Below are positions 1 through 11,129 of a stretch of DNA of 64,000 bases, piece by piece; within the stretch, counting starts at the first letter, position 1, and each line of letters begins with the position of its first letter. The translations under genes and the position numbers were made by a program. Origin of the DNA: Lithospermum erythrorhizon (taxonomy: Eukaryota; Streptophyta; Magnoliopsida; Boraginales; Boraginaceae); the NCBI GenBank assembly GCA_019722365.1, contig JADFUC010001124.1, forward strand, positions 1 through 64,000. The letters are read 5' to 3'. The notes beneath the pieces are model-generated. The model saw only the letters and a list, made by a program, of their open reading frames with translations. It was not told the DNA's origin and made no database searches.

Positions 1-2700
1 ATCAATTGTACTTCGTTCCAGTTACGTATTGCTATTTTACACTTTCGTTTTTGAATTAGCGTGCCACGATGGTTAAACTACGTATTACAACATTTTGAGT
101 TTTTGAGGCCATTTCTTTTTATATTGCTCGGTTTTATTGGTAATTAAACGGTGATTTTAAATTAGCCAATAGTATTGGTGACTTCGGATATCTGAGGAGT
201 TGATGTGATTCGACCTCGAGGCGTGCGATTTCGAGGCGAATTAGATACGAAGATAGTATAAATACTTTCAGAGTAAAATAGATATACCGACATGAGTATT
301 AAATGAGTAGTATTTTGTTACACGGATAATAATATATTTAGTATCGTTTTCATTAAATTTAACGACAAAAAGTGGAGAAATAAAACACCACACCAAACGA
401 GACCTAAAACACTTACTCTATAAATTTCCTTAACCCCAAAAATATTTTTCCCATCACCCATCCTTTCTTCTCTTGGCGAAAATCATCATCATCGTAAAAT
501 TACCAACATTCAATTTTTTTTTTTTTTGTGAAGTTTCTCATTTTAGTTCAAGCTTTAAGTGGTCCTACAATCATCTAAGCATCTAACATATATGATACAA
601 CTCTTAACATCTTCCTTTCATGTCTTAAAACATCAAGATGGTATGTTATGTTTGTTTTATAATTGGAAAAATTTAGAGAAAATGAATATTATATTAAAAG
701 ATTGAATCTTTATATAATTAATGGTGGATTAAAAACCATATCTTGTTATGACCGATATATTGGAATATTTTTAGGAGTATATCATTGAGAAATAATCATA
801 TTATGTATGAGTTTGATTTTGTTTTCTATTTAATTTTGGTTTTATATAATAAATAGAAACTAAATAGTAAATATATTTCAAAAATTATAAAATTTTGTTT
901 TTAAGTGAGTTTTGTCATAGGGAGTTGATTATGAAACAAGGTTTTGATTTTGAAGTTTTTTTTGTATTTATTATAAATTTTGGAACTTAAATGGTAGAAA
1001 ATAAAATACAAATGGGAACAAATATATATTTTATGAAATAATTCAATTGCATATTTTTATTGGGATTAGATACTGTAAATAGACATTCTCACCGAAATTT
1101 GGAATTTTTAGAATTTGTTTACTATTTTTGGTGATTTAATAACTAGAAATGATATTTAAATCAAAATAAATTATTTTGAGATTTTAAATTCGAATTTTAT
1201 ATTTTTTCAGAAACCTTGAAGGTATATGAGACAAAATTTTCAAATTTCAGAAATTTTAAAATTGATTTGATATTTATTTTGAATTATGAGATCTAAAATA
1301 ATAATAATCGATAGTTTTATTGCATAAAAATATTCGGGCAGAATCTTTAGACCATTTTACTACATTTTGAACTAGGATAATTATATCGGGACTTGTTGGA
1401 TTATTTTTTATGTTTATTTGAGGTTTAATAGATAAAAAGGGAGATTATAAAAGGATAGTAAATAACGCATATAATTGCTTTGGATAGGAGTTGAGCCCGG
1501 ACCTGGCACGTGGACTACCTAGAGATATTTTAGTTGCTTTTGCTCGAGGTGAGTACAAATCTCACGTTGGAAACCTTTCACATATATTATGGTTATATAT
1601 TTGGTATGTGTTTATTAAATGTGGTTATATTAGGAATGTATATTGAGTTGCTTTCAGTTGATGTTATGAGATTGTTGTAGTTTTTGTGATTATACTACGA
1701 GTGTTGTGTGTGATTGTGTTGCGTATGGCTGTGGATTGTTTTTTGTTGGTGTGTGTATTCTTTTGCAGGTTGATTTGGGTGAAATGATATATATACATTG
1801 AGGGGGGAAGCCTCGACCGGGAGGATTGTGATATGCATATTGAGGGGTAGCCCCGATGTTCGGGAGGATTGTGATATGCATATTGAGGGATAGCCTCGGT
1901 CGGGAGGATTGTGATGTATATATATGTTGGGAGATGTGTGTATTGGTGGATGGATGTGTGGATGGAGGTTTTGATGTTATGTATTTTGTTGGACTAACCA
2001 TTATTGATTGTGTTGTTTTATTTGGATGAATATTTGATTATGCATTATTGATGTTTATAAATATGTATATGGAATATTATGTTTTATCTCGTAGTGATGT
2101 TGAATAAGAGGTTATTATATAATTTGGAGGTAGTTGTTAATTTAGCTAGCCTTATAAAGGTTATGCATATGCTCTTATATATAAGTATGGTCATATATGT
2201 TTGGATGCCGTTAGGTGCTATTTTGTATTCATAACATAGTAGACACACCCACTTACATGGGCGGGCATTTATGCCTAGAGTTTTTAGGAGTTGATTCTTG
2301 AGGTTCTTCAGGAGGCTGCGTTGGCGAGGTTGCGGATTACGATCATAAGTAAGGCGGATGGTGGCTAGGAAGTCCTCAACAGTCCTTCTCCTATTGTTTC
2401 CTTTTGTTATGTTTCTACAACTTAGATGTTGTATATGTAGGGGTCATGTTTGACATACTACTACTATGATGTATTGTGGAGACTATGTTGTGTATTGTTT
2501 GGTTGTATTATTCCAAGTTGATGTATGATTATATTGATGATGCGAATTGTGTGGTGTGTGTTGTTAGTTTACCAGTGGACAAAGTGTATTATTATTAATG
2601 TCAAATGAAATCATTTTATGTTGTTATCCATCGATTGATAACTTTGACGTACAAGTTATTGATGATCTTAACCTCGGGGTGGCCAACACGGGGGTGGGTC
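1..2700. other. Unassigned AT-rich LTR-like region, no gene
   Basis: I see no coding region here. The stretch has the look of plus-strand LTR or retroelement leader DNA: a TATA-like CTATAAATTT at about 418, a pyrimidine-rich leader after it, a GAGGTGAGTAC motif near 1548, a tandem repeat at 1785-1924, and a GGGTGGGTCGTCC end-like motif near 2692 just before the truncated gypsy-1 reverse transcriptase. This end resembles some chromovirus LTR ends, but that is an impression, not an alignment. No partner LTR was recognised in the window. Confidence 0.35.
1785..1924. repeat. Tandem repeat, about 43 bp x 3 plus a partial copy
   Basis: Three consecutive units (1785-1828, 1829-1871, 1872-1911) each begin TGATAT, pass through a CATTGAGGG core and end GGGAGGATTG. 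A fourth begins at 1912 and decays. Units differ by a few bases and by 1-4 bp in length. The minus-strand open frame across it is just a consequence of the repeat. Confidence 0.85.
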
Positions 2701-2714
2701 GTCCATTAAATCTT

Positions 2715-3260
2715 CAACTAGTATCTACAGGCCTTTCGAACACTATCTTAGGTCACAGGGTAATATTCTCTTTGGCTTGACGGCTAGATCATCTACGTAA
2801 CACTCGACATTCTTATGCAGCATATCATCGAATATCTTCTGCATAGCCCTCTGGTAAGTTGCTCCTGCATTCTTTAGTCCGAATGACATGACCTTGTAGC
2901 AATATACCCCTTTGGGAGTTCGAAATGCTGTCAATTCTTCATCTGTTGGTGCAATTCTGATTTGGTTATACCCTGAAGATCCATCCATGAAGGTTAATGC
3001 TTAAGTGTCCCGTCAATTAAATATCATGAGTTTTGGTATGGGGAGTAGAAAGTCATCTTTTGGGCATGTATGATTCAAGTCTCTAAAATTACGCACATAC
3101 CCACTAATTTGACCGTTCTTCTATTGCGTATTGAGTATTGAATATTAACCAAGTGGGGTATAACACTTCACGTATGAATCCTGCGTCGATCAGTCTATTG
3201 ACTTATGCTTCTATGGATGGGACAAGCTCGATTAGTCTCCGTTGTCCACATTTCAGCAAC
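2715..3260 (-). pseudogene. Gypsy-1 reverse transcriptase fragment
   Basis: An open stretch at 2743-2988 reads MDGSSGYNQI, then AFRTPKGVYCYKVMSFGLKN, AGATYQRAM and the catalytic box YVDDLAV, all hallmark RT motifs of Ty3/gypsy elements. Upstream (3000-3205) other frames give DAGFIREVLYPTW and NHTCPKDDF, the finger region, separated by frameshifts and stops. The catalytic YVDD is preserved although the gene is broken. Downstream of the YVDD the homology stops near 2715, so the thumb, RNase H and integrase are absent. It is an inactive relic. Confidence 0.9.
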
Positions 3261-4321
3261 CTAAGCGCTTCTTGCGGTAGGTGATGCGTTTATACATTTG
3301 GATCGAGCGCTGGCATTTCCGTATATCTCAGCTGTAGTGCATATCGAATTCGGTGGCGAGCTATTACTGCCTCTTCGGCTTGAATTAGGAGGCGTTGATG
3401 TAGGTGGGGTGTGCATGTTACGTAGTGCCTAGGTTGACCTCCTTGACTCATCATTTGTGGCTTTGACTTGTTAGCCTGGCTGCAGGGTGCATCGAGCATG
3501 TTTGGTGGCAGTGGCGCCCGTCGATGGTTATGTCTGGCAGGGAGTACGCCTCGGCTTCACGGATGTTGAAGTGCGAACCACTCTCCTTGTGTATGGGTAT
3601 ACGCTTGTGTGAGCGGGTTTAACCACTATGGCTGAGCTTTGAGTCGTTTTCCATCTTCATTCCTCTTTTCTTGCTCGGTCGAGTATATCCAGGGTACCGC
3701 TCCCCACTTTGAGGAGTTGCCTTTTGTTTCTCTGGAGGTGTCTTGATGGTCATGACTTGGGGTTGACCCACCGCCCTCTTGATGAGAATGCACAACGGTG
3801 GCTTTGGGGTGTGCCCGAGTCCGGCTGTTGAGTTCTTGATGGAGTACCCTTTGCGTTGTGGCTTCTTCTAAGTCTTGTTTAGGCCGTGTACTTTGTTCTC
3901 TGTGGCTTCTGGCGGTAATTTGCTTATGGGTGCGTCCTTTTTAGGGTCATAGCCTGCTTTGACTAGGAGGTCATAAGCCTTTGGATTCATCGTCCCATGC
4001 TCTATCTTTGGTCCCTACACCGGTGTCACGAAGCCTTTGAGTGTCGTGGATGCCACCTTCTCTGCTAGTGTCACTGGTAGTGTTAGTCCTTTGAGGGTTT
4101 CGACAAGTTCTTCCTCTTTGTTGGGATGGCTTGGTTAAGCTGCTTTAGGCGCCTCTGGCTCTTCTTTGGGCTACAGTCCGTCTATCTTCTTCTTTTAATA
4201 GAACTTGGCATCGGAAAAGTGTGCCTCTTTGATGGTGAATGGGTTTTCGTTTGCTTTGATTGTCCTTTTTGCGCCATCTTTGCAGTACTTCAAGCATTGA
4301 TGCAGAGTTGAAAGTACTACA
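3261..4321 (-). pseudogene. Gypsy-1 protease to RT linker fragment
   Basis: Minus-strand reading gives the end of the aspartic protease region (LHQCLKY, then ENPFTIKEAHFSDAKFY between about 4310 and 4195) and then a linker with MNPKAYDLLVKAGYDPKK near 3940-3995, LPPEAT and KPPLCILIKRAV. The same block is seen on the plus strand of gypsy-2 at 59.35-59.57 kb (LLKAGYDPIKG, SKPPLCLLVNRP), which supports the assignment. It is interrupted by stops. The 4321 end is the breakpoint of the copia-1 insertion; the preceding protease codons lie at 13771-14200. Confidence 0.8.
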
Positions 4322-5232
4322 TGTTGGTGTTTTTATCATATAAATAATATTCTAATAATACTATGGATACGAATCCCATGATCACTACCAATTGTATAAA
4401 CAATAATTAAACAGACAGAAATATATGTACCGTTCTTCGGGAATAATCAAGTGGCAGCGGAAATAATATGATGAAGACCCTACGAGCATCCAACATAGAA
4501 TGCCTCTAAGAATTTTTGACACCAACGAACGAACAAGTTCCTCCCGGAGTTTTACTAGAAAAGGTTAAAAAATATTAAATTAGGTCGAGGTTGGGGTATA
4601 ATCCAAGGATTTTACACCTATATGGAGGAGAGAACTTTTATTTTCAAAAAGTGAATACCAAAAAGGAAACGAAAAGAAGTTCATCATACAAGTCCTGAAT
4701 AATGGAATATTCTGTAATGCGTGACTTTTAAGTGAGCGGAATATTTGTGAATCTTTCAAAGGATAAACCCTACAAAATAGGGAGAGAAGGTTCTAGAACC
4801 TCCCCCTTTTCTCTCGAATAGCGCGCCCGGGAAGGACGGATAACCTTCTCCTTCTTCTCGGTTCGAGCGCCCTATTTGGGTGGATTTCGGAATCCTGCCC
4901 CATTATTTCTATACAGTTACATTTTAACCCCGAAAGTTTATAATCGCATTATAACTTGATTTCATTGTATGTGTGTGACCTCTTAGGCTCGATTGACAAC
5001 CATATATTAATAAATGTTAACCGAACATTATAACTTAATATATTGATTATGAGCGACTTCTACTAAGCTCATCATAACCTCCAATGTCAAGACGAGTATC
5101 CTAATACTAAATTGTCATACGTAATCAAACAGTTACATATGTACTTTTAACTTAATTAAATAGAGAGTAAATCGGTTGTACAATCAAATTGTTCTAATTT
5201 AACATCATTTCAAATATCTCATATTTATAACA
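4322..5232 (-). repeat. Copia-1 3' LTR
   Basis: Minus-strand sense starts TGTTATAAATATGAG at 5232 and ends CACCAACA at 4322. It aligns along nearly its full length with 12826-13763: both share ATAAATAATATTCTA, a TATATGTACCG stretch, the CCTGCCCCATTATTTCTATA block and a GGCTCGA(T/C)TGACAA block, with many small indels. A purine-rich tract lies immediately upstream in sense orientation. The TATA box of the other copy is degraded here. Confidence 0.8.
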
Positions 5233-5252
5233 CCCCACTTGCCCCCCTCGAG
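5233..5252 (-). other. Copia-1 polypurine tract
   Basis: The minus strand reads CGAGGGGGGCAAGTGGGG directly before the LTR start TGTTATAA. A purine-rich run ending AAGTGGGG against the 3' LTR is the usual plus-strand priming site of copia elements. This fixes the orientation of copia-1. Confidence 0.75.
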
Positions 5253-7039
5253 GATTACTTGTACTAGCGATTCCTTCACAGACTGTTCTCCAACACGAGC
5301 TATCAGAAGATTATTTCCACCAAACTCTCATAACTTCGCTTTTCACGCTTCACTTAATTAATACGATATCCAACACCAAGTTCTGAGATGGCCATCGCAA
5401 TCGCCATTAATTCACCAAGATAGCAATTTATATATCCGTTGTACAAATCCCATATAATGTAATCGGTCTTCCATCCTTACATTTAAATAAGCACCCAACA
5501 TAATGTCGTTATAGCCTTCTTGAGTAGAAGACGCTTGACAAGGTCAAATACGCTATTTTGTAAAACGAAATTCTACATAGGCTCTAAGAATCACATTTCA
5601 TAAGCTCGCGGAGAATTCTTCTCGCTATTCTAAGTGTCTCACTACCATGTCTAAATTCCCATACTCGAAACTACTTCCAACACGACACCAAGCAGATCGC
5701 GATGGAAAATACTATGGATATATGAGTATAAATACAACCATAATCTGTGGATCTTAAAGTGCTTAATACATTAGTGTGTCAAAAAACATATAATTACAAT
5801 ATATGAACAGAAGTACTTACAGCCAATGGGAGTAAATTCCACTAAAATTCTGACACACGCTCAAATTCACAACGGAATTTGACTTCCCTTCAAATTTTGC
5901 TGTAATATCAATTGTATAGATATCTCTGAAGAATCCACACACCAGAGAGGTTGAATCAAAGAACCTACTTATGCTAGTAAACAAGTGATGAACAAACCAA
6001 AACCCAAGAAAACTTCTTGATAATTTCTGCGGGGCTATCTTAGGGTTTTTGATGAAAAAAAGCTTCACTTAATTATGTCATAAACCTTAAAGTTTACTAT
6101 ATAGGCTAGTTAAAAACAGTTCTATAAGCAACCCGCTAAGTATTATTGACTGCTAACTCTATTATTAGTTCGCTACACACTAACGAGTCGCTAATGAGTC
6201 GAACTATTTAATTAGCTAATTAAATAGGTATCGAGTCAATATCAATAATCTTTCAAGTTATTGATGCAAATACTAAATTTTCTCCGAATCCAATTAAATT
6301 ATTTAATTGATCTCTATTTGTTCAATCGATATTCTACATAAAAATGTAATCCCTTGTAATCAACAGAAATACATTTCTCAATTATACGCTTTTAATTTCA
6401 TACATGAAATATAACTCAACGTCAATCGTATAAAGCGTGACTCTAGGCTCGATAATAGTAACTTGTATAATAATAATAATTGACCAATTTAATATTATTA
6501 TAACGACAATGAGTGATCTAGAAATCAAGCCATAACCCCTTAAATATCACGAGAACCCGCCAATTGGTACATACAATTACTAAGTTGAACACCGTGAAGT
6601 TCGATAATCACATTTAACCCAATTGATACACAATTATCGCAACGTGGCATAATAATGGAATCAATTTCATTGATTTCCAAATGTGATTGTTAGAGTATAC
6701 TCCTTTCTCGATACAAGAAATTTGATCCAATTTCAATCAATCACACACTAGTCATTCGTGTTCGATTTCAATCATGTGAAAACCTAACTAGTAATTTAGC
6801 AATTGGTTATTGTTCTCTAGGTTTGATAGAGAATTTCTTGTTCAGATCACGATCCGAACACCTCTCCGTAGAACTTAAGTTGCAGAGCATCAAAGTATCA
6901 TTGCTTGAGCAACGAGGTATATATGTATATGCAAGAGTATATATATACAAATATATAAATAAGTGTAAATAAATATATTTATTGAATCTCGTATTAAAAA
7001 TCCATACATTGTCTTGACAATTGAAACATTAAGAAAATC
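5253..7039 (-). other. Copia-1 3' region carrying another copia LTR-like insert
   Basis: No protein is recognisable between the RNase H relic and the polypurine tract, and at about 1.8 kb the gap is too long for a normal 3' UTR. Within it, about 5700-6690 looks like a minus-strand LTR. Bases 6380-6690 align with 8355-8660 (the solo LTR) in ATGAAATAT, TAATAATAATTGACCAAT, AACCCC and GAGAACCC blocks, and a TATA-like CTATATAG lies at about 6098-6105. Similar U5 sequence (CTGGTGTGTGGATT) is shared with the plus-strand LTR at 50.2-51.1 kb. The 83-codon frame at 5817-6068 lies in this presumed U5 and is not considered a gene. Confidence 0.5.
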
Positions 7040-7994
7040 GTTCTTACTAAACCTGTAACACCACTACATACATTTTTCAATCCAACATTGCATGCAAAGT
7101 TATCATGTTTGATCGAGTTGTGTCTGCTAAGCGAGTCTACTAGATTATCGCTTGCAGTCTACTTACATACACGTACGACATCCTCTTCACCTAAGTGTCC
7201 CGACTCCAGATGGTATTTTCCGAAAATATGCTTGAGGTGATGTGCCCTTGTTTCCTTAGCTTGAGCAGACCGCATCAGAGCACAAATAGCCGTGACCGGA
7301 TTAAGTCACAATGCTGTACCACCTAATTTGCCTTACAAACTTCTCGACTAGAAGCTTCCGATGTTAATGTACTCAAATTTGTCGAAGTCGGCTACGTAGC
7401 CGTAAGGTTTGTTAACAGAACCACCGCTTCCACCAAGCTCAAAAAGTGTAACACATAGGCCGTGGACTCCGAGATCTACAATCATCCTTGTCGTTTGGAA
7501 CCGGCATCGTAGCCGCCTTCTACTAACAACTCATCCTTCCTTCCGCATTACCTATATATATCCTTAGTTCTTCTTAAGTACTTAAGAATAGCCTTTACTG
7601 CTGTCTAGTGTGTGTCGCCTGGCATGATTGGTATGGCTCGTTACACTCAAAGCGTAAGAAAAGTCGGGTTGTGTACATAACATGGCGTACACGATAGATC
7701 CTATGGCCGAGGCATACTTAAACTTTACTTATGTGCGTTATCTCGCCTATAAATGGGTCAGCCATAAATCTTAACGAGAGCAATTCCAATGTGTCATGGG
7801 ATTAGCCTTCTGAGTCTCCTTCATATGGAATCATGTAGAAAACTTGTCAATATAAGTAAACTTGGGGATCACCCAATGAGCTCTTAACATTGAACGATTC
7901 CTATGTATCTTGATTCTAAGAATATATTGGGATTCTCCTAGGTCCTTTATCGATAAATATTTGCACATCCATGCTTTGATCTACTCAAGCTATC
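7040..7994 (-). pseudogene. Copia-1 RT C-terminus and RNase H
   Basis: Minus-strand frames give, in order, LGESQYILRIKI, PFIGEITH, YASAIGSIVYAMLCTQPDF, ALSVTSRYQS, AVKAILKYLRRTKDIYIG and a degraded RNase H tail. These are the order and spacing of the copia RT palm end and RNase H domains. Frames change several times and stops interrupt them. The upstream part of the RT lies beyond the solo LTR at 8000-8665. Catalytic RNase H residues cannot be verified because of frameshifts. Confidence 0.85.
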
Positions 7995-7999
7995 AGTAT

Positions 8000-8665
8000 T
8001 GTTAGAATTAGTATGAATTCATTCGTGGATAAACAACAATTCATACATATCCCGATCTTCAAATGATGTATATTAATCTAAACACAAAAATATACGTATG
8101 AATATAAGAATTCTACATTTAACGAAAGACGAATGAACTCCAAATATATATTAAAATAAGAATTCGTGAGAAACACCAATTCATATATCCCGGATCCTTA
8201 ATGATGTATATTAAAATACTAATCTAATCACTTAATAACTTACTGTGTTATTCATCGATTTCCAATCAAGCGAATTGATAAAACTTCAGAAGTTTAACTA
8301 ATCATCAATATATATATTTTAACAAATATATGAATATCGAGGAATTTTCATGTCTCGTTTAATTTCATTCATGAAATATTATTCAATGTCATTGTAATGT
8401 GACTCCTTCTAGGCTCGTATAACAAGAAGTTGTATAATAATAATAATTGACCAATTACTATTATTATAACGACACAAGAAGATCTAGCAATTGCTCATAA
8501 CCCCTAAATTATCTTGAGAACCCACACTAGTAATAATAATATACAATTACTGGGAACACTCAAGTTCTAGTAATCTCATTTAACCAAACTCCCGGTGAAA
8601 TCTAACGATACATAATCACGTGAACGGCATAATAAAAGTGAATTAATTCTCACTGATTTCCAACA
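8000..8665 (-). mobile_element. Solo copia LTR inserted in the copia-1 RT
   Basis: The segment begins TGTTAG and ends CCAACA, and is flanked on both sides by GTAT (7996-7999 and 8666-8669). The RT protein reading is interrupted exactly here: the region before and after encodes adjoining parts of the same RT. Its 8355-8660 part is similar to 6380-6690 and, inverted, to 50.22-50.42 kb, so it belongs to a copia LTR family present three times. No internal domain lies between ends, consistent with a solo LTR left by LTR-LTR recombination. Orientation is inferred from the relatives with TATA boxes. Confidence 0.7.
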
Positions 8666-8670
8666 GTATG

Positions 8671-9120
8671 TCAAGCTCCACCACGTATGCTACATTCAAG
8701 CATATAGACCATCAATGCTATGCATTCTACTAACCTTCTTGTATAATAAAAAATATTCTTGTTTCTAGCAAAATTAAAACTTTTGATTGCTTCCTTTGAA
8801 ATGAAAATTCCAACTGATGTCATTGCACTATGGATTCCGTACCTGTATACCTTTCTAGTCATTTCTTGGGATATATGTAAAACTGTGGAGGTCGTGGTCA
8901 TGTACACGCCGCCTTCTAGATTTATTCAGAATGCCTTTTACATACATCCGCCATATCTCAGAATCAGAATATGCATCAATGGCTAAGAGAACCGAATGGA
9001 TTTAAACCATTAATTGGTGAGAAGAAGCCTCATAGTAGCCAAGCAATTCCTTGAATCGTTTGAAACCTTGGCTACCAAGTAGCTCATAAACATGGACGCT
9101 TCCATCTTTATACGCTGCCA
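8671..9120 (-). pseudogene. Copia-1 RT N-terminal half
   Basis: Reading the minus strand from about 9115 gives DGSVHVYE, then a fragmented LLAIDAYSDSEIWRM, a decayed segment, NFHFKGSNQ in one frame and EAIKSFNFARNK in another, and LYKKVSRM near 8700. These correspond to the finger and palm region of a copia RT before the catalytic YVDD box. The YVDD itself is not legible next to the insertion point. Frameshifts and stops make it a pseudogene. Confidence 0.8.
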
Positions 9121-10335
9121 TATTTATATACCCATTTACACTCAACGGGTTCTCAGCTGTGTTTTCCATCACGCCCATATTTCGTTATCGCATATTCGAA
9201 TTCGATCGCTACAAGCTTCATTCATCGGGCCCTTTTCCTTCATTTTTTCCTTCATATGAAGAAGACTCACATTCGACTAGAAAAGTTCCCATACCATCTA
9301 TCGGGTTCTTGACCAGCTTCTATCGATCTTCTCGGCCGTTTGAATCTCGTGAGTGTTCAACCACGGCTTCCTCGTGTCGAGTGGGAACTTTTTCTCTGTA
9401 AGAAGGATCCACCTTATGAGGAGATTCGGGTGCATTAGCAACCTCCTCTCATTCTGGAACAAGTTAAAGATTATTATCCCTAAGTCTTATATCCATGTAT
9501 TCCCTTTCAAGAAAGACACCAATACGAGTAACAAAGATTTTGTTCTTTTTTTTTCTGATAGAAGTAATACCCCAGAGTTTCCTTAGGGTATCCAATGAAG
9601 TAGCACATGTCGGACTCGAAATCCTGAAGCCAGGTTAACTTTCAATATAGACTTCACGTCAAATTTTCTATATATGCTATTTGGGAGGTTCTAAACCATA
9701 ACTAATGTGGGAGTTAAAGGAGTTTATTTGTTTTGAACTTTATTTAGTGTATGCATTGCGCTTTCTAATGCATATCCCATAGATTGGTCGGGAGGTTTGA
9801 AATTTATCATTGATCGAACTACAAGTCTAAGTATTCGATTCTCCTTTAGATACATCAGTTATGTTGTGGTGTCTAACAGAGAGCGGCCGCGATATTATAC
9901 CACGCATCTTTAGATGTTTCAAGTCAGTGGTACAATTATTCTCCTTATTAGATTGAGAACCTTTATTTTTAGTTGAGTTGCTTTCTCAACTTCTTTTGAA
10001 CCTCTTCAACGCTTCAAAGGCTTTCTCGTGTTTATGCCTCAATGCATATATGTAACCATATCCGTCAGAAGCTCTACTCTGTAAGGCTACATATAAGAAA
10101 CCTCCTTTGTAAGTGTTCATTGGTCCACATACATCGGTATGTATGATTTAACAACATGCCGCCCTTTCACCGGGTTCTAGGTGGCTTAATTTCTGGTCAT
10201 CTTGCCCATTAAAGTACTTAATTTCGAATGCCGAATGATTCACCATCCAACTCAGTAATGCCATCGCTTCTAAGCTTTTCATTCGCTTGTTACCAACGGG
10301 ACTGCCCCCAATGCCAAGCATGTTGATTAACTCAT
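9121..10335 (-). pseudogene. Copia-1 integrase region
   Basis: Minus-strand frames show IHTDVCGPMNTYKGGFLYVA (about 10150-10087), the start of the integrase catalytic core with its first Asp (HTDVCGP), followed by HKHEKAFEALKRFK near 10000. At 9545-9605 the frame reads CYFIGYPKETLGYYFY, a C-terminal integrase motif of copia elements. Stops and frameshifts separate them. Between 9120 and 9500 only scattered codons are recognisable. Confidence 0.8.
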
Positions 10336-10615
10336 TAGATTTCCTTCTTTAATATTAACATTATAGGTTTTCTACTTTCTTCTAACAAAGATAGACCATT
10401 ATCTATGAAGCAAAGATTAGAAACGTAGTTGGACCAGCTTTATCGTATCAAAGTTAGTAGTTCTAACATAGTAATTCTTGAACTTCTTAATTCTCTGTTA
10501 TGCACCATCGTAACGTAGTTAATAGCTTTATCCTTCTTAAGGTTCTACTCAAGATCGTGATCATCCCATGTATACTGATAATCAATTATGGAATCAAGAT
10601 GTTGAAGTTCATCAC
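10336..10615 (-). other. Copia-1 gag-integrase junction, decayed
   Basis: By position this holds the zinc knuckle, protease and GAG-pre-integrase segment, but I could not read a clear CCHC or DSG motif. It is much shorter than expected, so part of the protease region is probably deleted. Confidence 0.4.
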
Positions 10616-11129
10616 TTAAGTTGGGTTTAACGAGTCGTGCAACGACTGCGATTTATGTCTGCTAACTCTCAAGACAAAGTAGCCAAGTGACTCTAGTCTT
10701 TCGACCAGCCCTATCATCTTTATGACATGGGGACTCACAGGTTGTCCATTTCCTAGCTTACAATCAATGAGGGCACAAACAGTGTCGTACCTCTCATTGC
10801 GTGCCACCTTCTCGAACAGTTTTTTTAGTTTGTGATACGTCTTGTAAGATTTGACATGTTCAAATTGAGTCTGAAGATTCGATTCCATGTTTTCCAACAT
10901 TAGACATTGGACGTTAGTAGCATCATCCTTATGCTGTTGATAGGAAAGCCAAGCTTCCTCATCACCTTCTTTAGGTTCTAGAGGAAGCTTCTTGGTTAGC
11001 ACGTATTCGGTCCTCTCAGACTTGAGAACAATTCTCAAGTTCCTAGCCCAATCTAGGAATTTAATGCATTTATTTTGCATTTTCCAATGCGGATCGGAGA
11101 GTTTTCAAGTTATTAGAGTTTGAGGACAT
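10616..11129 (-). pseudogene. Copia-1 gag (capsid) fragment
   Basis: The open frame 10616-11080 contains FLDWARNLRIVLKSERTEYV, then NVQCLMLENMES, LKKLFEKVARNERYD and VSPHVIKMIGLVERLESLGY. This is the capsid domain (UBN2 / Retrotran_gag family) of plant copia Gag proteins. A better start lies upstream: ATG at 11129 begins MSSNSNNLKTLRSALENAK, which fits a gag N-terminus but is joined to the long frame only through a frameshift near 11080. The zinc knuckle downstream is not legible. This is the longest open frame in the window. Confidence 0.9.

Noticed and set aside
1690..2001. 103-codon minus-strand frame rich in Ser, Thr, Pro and His
   Set aside because: It is produced by the 43-bp tandem repeat and lacks any recognisable protein feature.
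5817..6068. 83-codon minus-strand frame beginning MKLFFIKNPK
   Set aside because: It falls just downstream of a TATA-like box in a presumed LTR leader; no domain, no supporting splice pattern.
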